Made by a program: the position numbers and the translations under genes. This document shows, piece after piece, positions 34,701-44,965 of a stretch of DNA of 64,000 bases. The stretch lies in NCBI GenBank assembly GCA_008973525.1, contig WACJ01000337.1, positions 1-64,000 on the forward strand. The letters run 5' to 3'. The stretch is from Stenopsyche tienmushanensis (Eukaryota; Arthropoda; Insecta; Trichoptera; Stenopsychidae). Positions within the stretch are counted from its first letter, which is position 1; every line of letters starts with the position of its first letter. The notes under the pieces were generated by a model. That model saw nothing but the letters and a program-made list of their open reading frames with translations. It was not told the DNA's origin and searched no databases.

Positions 34701-36004
34701 TCATATAGATGCCATTTCAAATATGAACATAATTGTTGGGCGTTTTCGTTAAAAAAAACGTTATGCAAATAGATTGTGGATGTCACTCTAATAAGATATA
34801 ACGTTTCGCAAGATGGATTTTTTAGTAGTGTATGATCTGCTGAAGCATGGAGCTTTATGGAAATGACAAAAATATGATGAAGAGCCGTCTTTCTTCAGTC
34901 AAAAGAGATACGTATGGTTAACAATAAAATAAATAAAAGCCATTCTAACATTATACGCGAACAAAAGATCATTTTTCACACTCGTTCATAAAGGAGCCTT
35001 TAAAGTAAATTTAAGCCCGCTACATCTGCCAAGATCCCGGAATACAAGAAAGCGAGCATTTCACATTCAGCGCTCGCGAAAATGGAATCAAAAGTTTGCA
35101 GACGACTGTACAAGACGGAGTTAATTTGACATATATTTCAACCCTACCTGTATTTATTATTATATGGGGAGCCGAGACGTATTAGTTCGTCTGCTAAGAT
35201 ATTCCACCAGAAGGTGTTACAAGATACGGAGATAAATAAGAGCTGGCGTATAACGCGAAGGTTACGAAAGGAATGTAGGAGATCGCACATGCCACAGACG
35301 GCACAAAAGGACATGTTAAAACTTCAGGAGCTTCGTCCTTGCTGACATCTTCCCCGCAACATTGAAACAAATAAAATATAAAGGCTTATAAATAGGAGCA
35401 TTTGATGCGAGCGATGTACGGCCGAGGATATTCATTGTCTGTGCTTGGATTTTCTGCGAGTGTTAGATGGAGCGTTAATGTTTCGCTCGATGGGCCAATG
35501 AAATGATTAACCCCACAAGGAAAACACTCCTGGGATAATATTGGAAGGCTCGATTTTATGACTCACCTGCGATCACTTTCACAGCAAATTGAATAAAGAG
35601 ATGATTTATTCACCATTAATCTCCTGCTCACGTCAAATACACGTCATTCCGGGCTGACAGCTTAATAACCGATAATTTATCGACGCATTGAAACCACGAT
35701 TATGTTCCGGGTTCAACTTCGCCGCTCACGAGATTACAGACATTTAACATACATAAGACACCTTAATAATATTGCAAATTAATATATATATAATAAATCA
35801 CATTACCATGGTAGAAAATCAAATAACTATAAGCGCACAATTTATCTTAAAATCATTGATTTGTAATGAATGATTTTTGAGGCTTTGATGTGATTTTGTA
35901 GCATGAATACATTTTTCATTTCAAAAATCACAATATAACAAAGCCTAATTCTATAGACTTTCATTTACTGTTTAACGTTTTTGAATCCGTCAGAACGCTT
36001 AAAA
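34701..36004. other. intergenic, GC-richer island
   Basis: The island spans about 34980-35760 and is rich in CG and TTAAT words, with no frame above 60 codons carrying any recognisable domain. AT-rich flanks. Nothing functional recognised. Confidence 0.55.
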
Positions 36005-36830
36005 TAATCATTTCAGAATAAAAACGCACAAAAAAAGCTATGACTTACAAATAAAATGTGAAGATGCGTTCCGTGGATTTTAAATACTGCATAACATTGA
36101 AACAGTTATATAAAATATACTCAAAATCGCACAAAAAATGTTTTCGATATGATTCAAAATCGTTATTTTCTTCGGAAGAAATAGAATACCCAGTGTCAAT
36201 GTCATCATTGTTCTGTGTAGATTTTCTCTTTCCAAAAATATAATTCATGGTAAGTGAAGATTTCACTATAGTCCCTAACTCAAAAAAATAAATCACAAAA
36301 TGGCGACTTTTTAAAAAATAATTTTCAAAAAAGAAAAGTCATTTTTTGGCCTTATTTTGTCACAGTTTTTTTTTTTTTAAATAGTTAAAAATATTTTTTG
36401 ACATAAATGTGGTAGGAATAATGGAGGGTTATATAGAAAAGATTTGTAAACAATTAAACTTTTGCAAAAATTAAGAAAAACGCGTTAAAAGAATTCATTG
36501 TGGTAGGAGCGGCCAAGTTGCCGCATCACTAAAATAGCTATAACTCCGGAAGTAGTTGGAATTTTTGAAATTTTTTTGGAGAATGTATTTTTAAAAGTCA
36601 AAACATTGGAAAATGCAAAAAAACGTAATAAATTTAAAAAAATCTAAAATATAATTTTTTTCCAAATTTCGGTTATTATTGATGATTTATGTCCAATTTT
36701 ATCCAAAATATCTCGATACGCACTATTTATGATATTTAAAAAATATGAAACTTGTTTAAAAAAATCGCATAACTTCGAAATCGCACAAAAAAAAGTCGCA
36801 CAAAAAGAGGTTCGAGTGTATATCATTGAC
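36005..36830 (-). mobile_element. Tigger-like short element, copy R2
   Basis: The right end, read inverted, is ACACTCGAACCTCTTTTTGTGCGAC, then GATTTCGAAGTTATGCG (36824 back to 36767). The repeated GTGCG...TTATGCG words resemble Tigger terminal repeats (TTGCG-type). The left part (36025-36140) has related words: CGCACAAAAAAAGCTATGAC, GCATAACATTGAAACAG, AAAATCGCACAAAAA. CTATAGTCCCTAACTC at 36267-36282 and GCCTTATTTTGTCACAG at 36349-36365 recur inverted in R3. The left boundary is approximate because no clear matching terminus was found. Orientation is given by the Tigger-like end. Confidence 0.65.
36150..36252 (-). pseudogene. possible coding remnant shared by R2 and R3
   Basis: On the minus strand this encodes MNYIFGKRKSTQNNDDIDTG and then YSISSEENNDFESYR. 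The equivalent stretch in R3 (about 42467-42568, +) aligns base for base with one single-base gap, and SISS, SDF and SYR are kept. The peptide is acidic and serine-rich after a basic start, like the N-terminus of several transposases. The family cannot be named. The alternative is that only DNA similarity is kept. Confidence 0.3.
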
Positions 36831-39212
36831 TGCAATACGACAATTAATATCCTAATTGGCTCTATTTCTGTATAAAAAAAGAATTTAATAATCGATCAAT
36901 TTTTGAAATGAAATGAGGTGCGGTATGAAAAATTGGCTTGAACGTCACAAAAAGTGAAACCCCAACTGTAATTTGTTTGGAAAAAGTGAGAGTATCATCT
37001 TTCTGTCTCCGTCGCATACACCATAGATATGCTACACATATGCGCCGCGCCGCCTCTATTGTGTGTGTGTATATACGTAGCAACTGCTAGATCAGTAGCT
37101 TACCTACTTTATTATATATTACACAAACACAGCTAAATGTTTCAATTAATATTTTTTTTTGATTTTCGTTTTTCTAATTTCTAATTAAGAAAAGAATTAC
37201 TAAGAAGATTGATATTGTAATGACAGGTGGAAATATCTCAGTATTTTCATACAATCAAAAACATAGATTATATTTTGTCGTCTGTAATAATATTGAATAT
37301 TAAATCATTAAATAGAGCAAGAATATTGATAATGTTATATTATTGCAATGTATTGTATGCAAATAATTCCATTTCTGCTCTGTAAAATGTTTGTATTTAT
37401 GCCATGACCACAAAATTTATTCAAAGTATTTCCGAGATCCCAGCATCCCTTACAATTATGTATCTATTCAGATTGTAAATTCCACAATCAATTTGGGATT
37501 TCATTGGCGTTCATTAAGGGGACAATTATCTTGAGAGGTTTAATTTCTCGTCGGTTTCATTCGAGGAGTGAATAAAAGAAAGGTTTGTTAAGTGCATAAT
37601 CAAAGAAACATTAGTTTGCTGGGTTAATCCTCTGGTGGCTGAGGCCGCCCTTTGTCCGACCTTCCTTCGAGTTTGGCTCGGGAAGACTTTGCTAAGCTTT
37701 ATTAGATTCCTCGGCGCACATTAATGACTAAGGATGAGGTCGCTTCCAGGGTTAAGGGAAGAAGCGGAGCTTAGCACTGTGTTTTTCGAACACTCAACTC
37801 CCTTTCCGGATGATCGAAATGAGTCCTTACGATGCGAGAGCATAGATAAAATTTATCTGGACGCTGAATTGGGCTTTGATTAAAAATTGTATTACTTTTA
37901 GGGTGGTTTTAATAAAGAAATGCTGCTTAAATGTTAATGTGGCCGCAGCCCTACAATTAAGTATTCGGCTCACCACCGTCCTGTTTTTATTATCGGGCAT
38001 CTCTTTGTTTGGCCAACTTTGGTGTTCTAGTTATACTCAGATTAAAGGGATGAGATCCTTTTACAACATATAAAACAAAAAATACAGGACAATACGATGT
38101 TTGAAAGGAGCTCTTAATTAGATTGGCTTTCGACCGTAATCATGTGATGGAATCAAAGGTTTACGTTCTTTGCAATGAAATCGCCAATATTTTCATCAAT
38201 AGTTATTTCAGATAGATTTTCATCTAAATTCCTATATTGAAAGACAAACGTTTTTTGTTCAAATATATTGTTATTTATAAACATGTATACATGAGTGTAA
38301 TGTGAGCCGAAATAGGGATGAAAAAAAGCGGAAGTAATTTAAGATTTTTCAAATATTTGTAGATATTCGGCGTAAACAATGAAATGCATCCCTCGAGGAT
38401 ACAGCCAATATATGAGCGCAATTTCAACACGCATAGGGAGCTTTTTTCTGGAATCGTTTTTGCTGCCAAAATTACATCAGCTAAAACATTAATAGCATTA
38501 GAGTCCCCTCATTTGTTCGTAGGACCAAAATAAGTTTGTTGTCTCTAAAAACAGCTTTCTATATGGTCAGACTATTTAGCATGCCTCGGTGTTTTGACAG
38601 CGCCGAATGGATGTCGGTTGTTTGAGGGACAAAAAGCCCCCCCATATCCGAAATGTTTTCGGACGCCAAAAAATATAAAAAAAGATGGTTGTTTGTTCTG
38701 GTTTCCCATTCAGATTTTACAAATTACACTACAATGGATGCATAATATTATTTCAGATGCGATTTTATTGCGCCGTGTCCAAGAATCTAGCATCCAAGAG
38801 TCATTTGTGGCGGTGGGCGGAAATGAATAATGGAAATTTGAAACTTAATCCTATTAAATAAGTAAAACAGGAATTAATTAAAATGCACTGACATTCGGAG
38901 AGCTTAAATAGATTAGTTTATTGTGAAGAATATACAAACATTTTAAAAGCAAAAAAGTGTATTCATCGTCTACAAATATATCATTTTGGGTAAGTTGCGA
39001 TAGTTTAATATAACTGATTGAAATATCCAAATGATCTAATATCATATTTCTATCTGAGCAAAAATTCTATGAATTCTTCGCTTCAATATCCTATCCTTTT
39101 TTAATACAGTTTTGTTAAATAATTCTAGTTGGAGGAAATTCATAATAATTGAAGTTAAAGAAAAATCAGATCAATTAAATGATGTTATATTAATGCAATT
39201 AATACGCTATTG
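36831..39212. other. intergenic, GC-richer island at 37.5-38.0 kb
   Basis: A short (GT)5 run lies at 37061-37070. The island at 37490-38000 and frames at 37876-38073 (+), 38275-38469 (-) and 38594-38830 (+) show no domain. Nothing else was recognised. Confidence 0.55.
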
Positions 39213-40044
39213 CAAGTAGAACCCAACAAGGCTTTCGTTTTATTGTTTGACCGTTTTTGGGAATTAGTTGCACTTAAGCTGCTGCACTTTCAAGTCATGT
39301 TTTGTGTTCTTTCGATGATTATATTTATCAAGAATAAATTGTGATTTTTAAAATTCAAATTTAACAACCCATTTTACAATGCATCGACTTTCGCCGAGTG
39401 AAGGATTTATTCGAAATTTAATGCTTCATATCATTATCTCCAAAAAAGAGACTTTGATGCGCGCCACTAAAAATATTTGCGATATACTGGGCGATATTTT
39501 AAGTGTTCACAAGTATTAAAATTGATTCCATAAATTTTGATTTAAAAAAATAGCCCTGGAAGTGAAAGACTGCATAAGATGGATGCTGCCACACAGACTG
39601 CTGAAATCAAATGAAATCCAAAAGCAACTATTATATTAAAGAAATATCGACCAATCTTGGATGCCATGGACCATGGTCAAGTATTCAAAGAAATCTGTAA
39701 AAATTCGGGAAGGTGTGGAGACAAGGAAGATTAGTGCCGCACGAGCTAAGAGAAGAGAACCTGGGCGACCGCATTATCTTCTGAAATCTGGAATCTGAAA
39801 CGGCGTTTTTAGGCAATTTAATAACTGAAGATGAGAAATGAGTTTTTTACTCTAATTGTGGACGCAAAAATCAATGTCTATCGAAAGGTCAGGTAGCAAA
39901 ACCAACCCCTAAGCCCGGATAGGAGGAGAGAGGTTATATCTAACGATGAAAATTACATTTTGTAATGATATGTTAAAATTTTAAGAAAATATGAGCATTC
40001 AAATCTTTCATTTAAAAAAGGAAAATCTTTATGGGTACATCTTA
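39213..40044 (+). mobile_element. mariner relic, copy C of the three-copy family
   Basis: The left end CAAGTAGAACCCAACAAGGC is a decayed form of the TAAGTAGAACCCAAAATGG terminus seen at 55077 and 6267. The right end, inverted, is TAAGATGTACCCATAAAG from 40044 with TA at 40045-40046, matching copy B's left end. On the plus strand a transposase start (ATG 39379) reads MHRLSPSEGFIRNLMLH and TKNICDILGDILSVHKY before stops. TEDEK, the first catalytic Asp block, followed by GRKNQ and GQVAKPTPKPG, appear near 39825-39915. The rest of the catalytic domain is deleted. At about 832 bp it is a non-autonomous derivative. Confidence 0.78.
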
Positions 40045-40046
40045 TA

Positions 40047-42211
40047 GATTGATCGTTGATAATGATGAATATCATAGGACGTAAATATTGTAGTTTGCTT
40101 CTATAATGCGATCAGCTATAATTCATAGAGAACCTGAATTCCTTGCTTATTTAATATACATATACGACGAAGGTGTTTCTGAGCTGTTGACCATGGACAA
40201 CCAAGTTTTGTCAACAGTTCCCGATTGTTTGACGAGGATCTGATTCCATCAACGTTAGCACATTGCCATTCAACATATGGGGCGGTCCCGTTTTAGAAAT
40301 ATCATCCTATGTAGTCCTATCGCCATTTTTGAATCCTTGAACTTATCTATGATAAATAATTTGAGCCGAAAGTATTAAATGAACTACAATTGATTCTTAA
40401 TGGAAATGAAAAAATACTTGTTTCCTTAGCTGCGTCTTAATACAAATTAATATGTCTCGAAAGGCTTTATATTATAATTGGCTGTTTGATATGAAAAGCT
40501 TTAATTTTAATATCCAAGAGTTTAAAAATGTCTGCAGAGCATTTAAAGTCTCTTAAAATGCATCTACGATGAAATCTATTGTGGTGAAAATTATCATTTT
40601 TAAATATTAAATAGCGTAAGCGTAGGTTGTAAAAAGCATGTCTCAAATTTTTGTTTCGTACTTGATTTATTTGATATAAACGTTATAGAAGTCGAACTGG
40701 GATAAAATATTAAGTTTATTGAGATTTTGGTGCAAAATATCAGGATTTTAAAAACGCCCCGTGTTCTGTATGCGAATTTATTGGCTAAAAGTCTCCTTAT
40801 CTCTGCGTAAAGCAATAAAAAGCAACAATAAATGGTTCGAATTAAAAAAAAACGTTGATTCATTACAAAAGTTTATATCTTGCCAGGATAAGAAATACAC
40901 GTGTGAAAACTCTAAGAGGCATTTATTCGAGGATTCTGCAGTCATTTATCAAACGACAGCCGTATCGTTTATGTAACTAACTACTGTGGTATTCAGGATA
41001 TATTTTAAAAGCGAAATCCTAAACTAGGACGAATCCTTCCGCGTAGATTTAAAGCATGAGATATATTCATCATTAGATGGGATCCACATAAATATTTCAC
41101 GGCAATTCGAAGTCTCTCCACCCTTTATTTTATGTTGACAATTTCGAACGGGGGTGGTTTTATGGGTCGTAGGGATATGGTTACTTTTCATAAATATGAA
41201 ATATCACATTCCTCGCGTATAAGACGAAATTCAAAAAATGAGACGCCCTAATGATGAGTGTCATATAGTACCATCCCAGGAGCCATTCCAGAAACTCATA
41301 AGGCATTCTCACGCGGAACGATTACTCGCGTCTTTTGGAAAGCGGGTAATATGAAGCCGCGCACATCGAAATTAATTTAAGCCTCAGACGGCTTCGCTGA
41401 AAAAGCGATAAAGTAAATTATTTCTATATAAGCAAAGTTGAATAGAAGGTAAGTAGCTCGTGTTTGCTCTCTTAAAGCTCGAAAGTTCAATCAACAATAA
41501 AGTACTCTCTTCATATCCGCTCACATCCCACATCATGTTCGTAATTAGTAATATGAGCCCGTTGATGAATTTCAAACCACACAGAGTAAATAAACTTTTC
41601 GGCTTATAAATAAGTTTATAAGTTTTCAATAAACACAATTTCTCCGACGAGTCTCTGCTTTCGCTCAAATTTGTTGGGATTCATCCCATATCACGTATCC
41701 GCTAACGAGATCACAAATTTACCGGGGGTCAGGTGGGCTTTTAAATGCTCAAATAATCGCGTGCAAACTTGAAATATGGAAAAAATAAAATTTCTACTCC
41801 GGCATCATGTATATTTAATATTTAAATTTTTGATTTGGAAGGTAATTGGGGCGTATTAATTAATTTTGGAGATTTTTCCAAGAACCCCCCGCGTTAACCC
41901 TTTGAAGTTCAAATTAATTTAATATCTCTCATAACATCACTGATATTTAATTTCGGCAGCATCTAAAAGGGCTAATATGATAAAGTAAGTTTTTTCTACG
42001 AAATTTGTACACAATTTGATGTAATTAATTTTGCTTCGAACTATGAGGCCATTTTGGGTATATTTCGATAATTTCTGAATTATCAATTTGAAGATTTGAT
42101 ATAATCGGAATGTTTAATAATATTTTATCCGCGTAAATCAGAACGAAAGAAGCGTGAAAATATTTGGTTACAACTACCATTTTGAATCATTGTGAATTTT
42201 CAATTAATAAT
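40047..42211. other. intergenic, GC-richer island and a possible MITE end
   Basis: An island runs at about 41020-41720. Frames at 40600-40976 (both strands) and 41384-41668 (-) have no domain. At 41891-41905 GCG-TTAA-CCCTTTGAAG resembles the left end of the TTAA MITE family, followed by similar AT-rich sequence for about 40 bases; no complete copy could be traced. Confidence 0.5.
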
Positions 42212-42880
42212 GAAGTACACTCATACCTCTTTTTGTGCGATTTCGAAGTTATGCGGTTTTTTAAAAGCATTTTTTAAAATTTCATAAAGAGCATGTATTG
42301 AAATATTTTGGATTAAATAAAAATAAATTTAAATCATGTCGTATCTGCTATCGCTATTTAAAAAAAACCGTGACAAAATAAGGACAAAAATGATTTTTTT
42401 TTTAAATATATTTTATATTTATTTATATATTTTTTGAGTTAGGGACTATAGCGACTTCTTTACTAATTAAGAATTATATTGTTAGAAAGATAAAATCTAT
42501 ACAAAACAACATGGCGTTGATACTGCGCATACTATTTCTTCCAAAAAAGAGAGCGATTTTAAGTCATATCGAAAATCGCAGCGAAAATTAAGAAAGCGAT
42601 GATATTTTGTATAGTTAAAATAATCATTATTTCTCTAGTGAATGTCTGGCATTAGAGATGACAGATATCATTAAAATTTTACCAAAAATGTTATTTTTTA
42701 TTGTCTTTTTGTGTTCCTGATTTTTATTAACTTTTTTGTGCGATTTTGGGTATATTTTATTTAGCTGTTTTAAAGTTATGCGGTTTTTAAAATTCATGGA
42801 ACGCATCTTTAGTTTTTCTAAATAAGTCATAGCTTTTTTTGTGCGATTTTCCGTAAAACGCATCTACCACACAAAAAAAA
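42212..42880 (+). mobile_element. Tigger-like short element, copy R3
   Basis: The left end ACACTCATACCTCTTTTTGTGCGATTTCGAAGTTATGCGG (42215-42254, described by its key words) matches R1 and inverted R2. ACAAAATAAGGAC (42369) and GAGTTAGGGACTATAG (42438) match R2 inverted. The right part (42735-42870) repeats the same words: TTTTTTGTGCGATTTTGGG, AAAGTTATGCGG, CATAGCTTTTTTTGTGCG. These internal repeats at spacings of about 70-100 bases are also in R2. The right boundary is approximate. Confidence 0.65.
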
Positions 42881-43314
42881 GTTTAAGTTTAATCTGACGA
42901 TAGGAACATTTAAATGTATATTGTATGAATGTTTATGCTTCAAAGAGGATGATGATGAATTATTTTAAGCATGATTTTAAAATTACATCTTTTTATGGGC
43001 AAGATTTATTGAAACGTATTTACAGCATAAATTATAAATTAATTAAAATCAATAAAATGCAAATAATTCATTATATTTCGAATTAATGAGACCATAATCA
43101 TTTTAACACATTCAAATCCATTGTGTTTCGTATAATGTCGCGCCTGGAGTTCGTGCGACTTTCGAAGAACTTACGAAATAGTTCTTCCTCTGTATAAATC
43201 GGTTTAATTCTTAAACCAGTAGACACATTAAAACGTTTTTTTAATGCCCTCATAAGATTTTCAGAAAAAAATTATAATATCATCTTTCAACGAAACTAAA
43301 AAGAATGAAGTGCG
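42881..43314. other. AT-rich intergenic DNA
   Basis: AT-rich, no recognisable feature between the R3 element and the next MITE. Confidence 0.6.
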
Positions 43315-43318
43315 TTAA

Positions 43319-43705
43319 CCCCTAAAGGAGTACTATCCCAGGGCCTGGGACCTCCCCTCCACTATTCAGAAAGAGCACTCTTGTACATTGAGTTTGGAGA
43401 TAGACAGAGACAGAGAGAGAACGTAGCGCAGGTCGGGAGACAGAGACGCAGAGCTTCCCCGCATACATCGTCGCTGCTTGTTGAATGAGTCTTTATGCAA
43501 TTATCATCTCCTTCTAAAGCAGGAGCAAATGAATCGATATCTTGTGTATTGTTTATGTAAAAATTTACATGATCTTGTATGCTATCAACAGTGTTTATTT
43601 ACAATTAACTCTGCCTCGAATTGAAGACTGTCTTACGCTGATAGGAGTTGACAGAAAGTAATCGGTGTAAAACGATTGTGGCATCAATGCTCACTTCTCA
43701 AAAGG
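43319..43705 (-). mobile_element. TTAA-flanked MITE, copy P3 (387 bp)
   Basis: TTAA lies at both ends (43315-43318 and 43706-43709). The right end, inverted, reads CCTTTTGAGAAGTGAGC, matching the P1/P2b left end (CCCTTTGAGTAGTGAGC). The left side contains ATTCAGAAAGAGCACTCTTGTACAT and GTTTGGAGATAGACAGAGACAG-type words that match the inverted right halves of the other copies. TCCCAGG-G-CCTGGGA (43336-43350) near the left end is a perfect short palindrome private to this copy. No coding capacity. Confidence 0.7.
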
Positions 43706-43709
43706 TTAA

Positions 43710-44869
43710 AAAGCTCAAATTATAAACAATGCTTTTGAATATTTATTTTTTATAACAATTTTACAATCATAAGTCCATAAAAATAGATAATGAGTCTGTC
43801 AATGGCAACTAAATATATATGTTCCTCTCCTGTTTTTGTATACGGCTTGCTCTGGAGGCCTTTACGTACATCCCAAGCCATTATTGATTTGAAGTGCCAC
43901 TAAACGTCTGGCTTTGGCAGGTGGCAGGTGAAAGAACGTCAGTTTACTGTCCACCTAATAAATCAGTTGTCTATTTCTGGAAGCCGCTTATATCTTTATA
44001 TCTGAAAATTTTATAAAATGCAGGTAAAAGTTTGCCAGAGTGCTTTTCGAGCCATGCACTTATAACCGCCGAAGACTGGAGAAGGCAAGTTTTAATAATA
44101 CGATATTAAACCGAATGCCCTCCGGGGAGGAACGCAGAGTATCTGGTCTTTAAATATTTCGCATGGAATCGTTCTGAAGGAAGACGCGGGTAGAATAGGC
44201 TCGGTTCTAAGTGCAATTTAATTAAGGGACGCCATCCTCGGTTTGAGGAGATTTGTTGGTAGCCGGTAGACTGACTCACTTGCTCAGATATTGCAGGCGC
44301 AGTTGGCTTAGCAAACGAAGTACCTGATTGCAGATGTTCTTGTTAGGTAGAGCAACAGCAATTAGATACCACATCAAATAGTAACTTAGTCATCCTCAAA
44401 TGGTATATCATCGACTTCGCCAAGGGAATGCAAGCAGTCCTTGTGTTTCATTAATTGTAATGCGAATTTGGCAGAATAGGCACGTTTGGGATTGCTATTA
44501 ATATATCAGATTTATTATTAAATACATTCAAGGAATACAATTTGAAACAACTGATATTACTGTAAATTTAAGAAAATTTCATCGACAATTTTGCGTCTAA
44601 AATTTAGGTTATTATGATTGACAAATTTAACATTAATGGCTAAAATAGCACACAAATTTGGATTAGCAGAATTAGAAACTGTCGATGTTGGAAATTCATT
44701 CAAATCTCATAGGAATTACTTGTCTGTTAATAATTTAAACCAGCATACACCAATTCGCTAATTTAATCTCCAATGAAGTAATAATAACATATATATTCTA
44801 GTTCAATCTATTTCGGATTTAATCTATCCTTAACTTAAACATAGACAGATTATTTTCTTATTTTTTATA
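43710..44869. other. intergenic, GC-richer island
   Basis: The island spans about 43830-44320. No frame with a domain, no transposon end and no RNA gene recognised. Confidence 0.55.
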
Positions 44870-44965
44870 GCAATTTAGACCAAGTTTTGCTATAAATATA
44901 GCATATAGTAAGTTAGTTCCTGAACTCTTATTATAAAGAGTTGGATTCAAATACAGCCATTAAAA
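44870..44965 (+). repeat. SINE-like family, head fragment
   Basis: TTAGTTCCTGAACTCTTATT, then TATAAAGAGTTGGATTCAAAT and ACAGCC (about 44912-44962), matches the head seen at 56664-56700 and 11060-11105. The B-box position reads GGATTCAAAT instead of GGTTCGAATCC. The body after the head is not recognisable. Confidence 0.4.
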
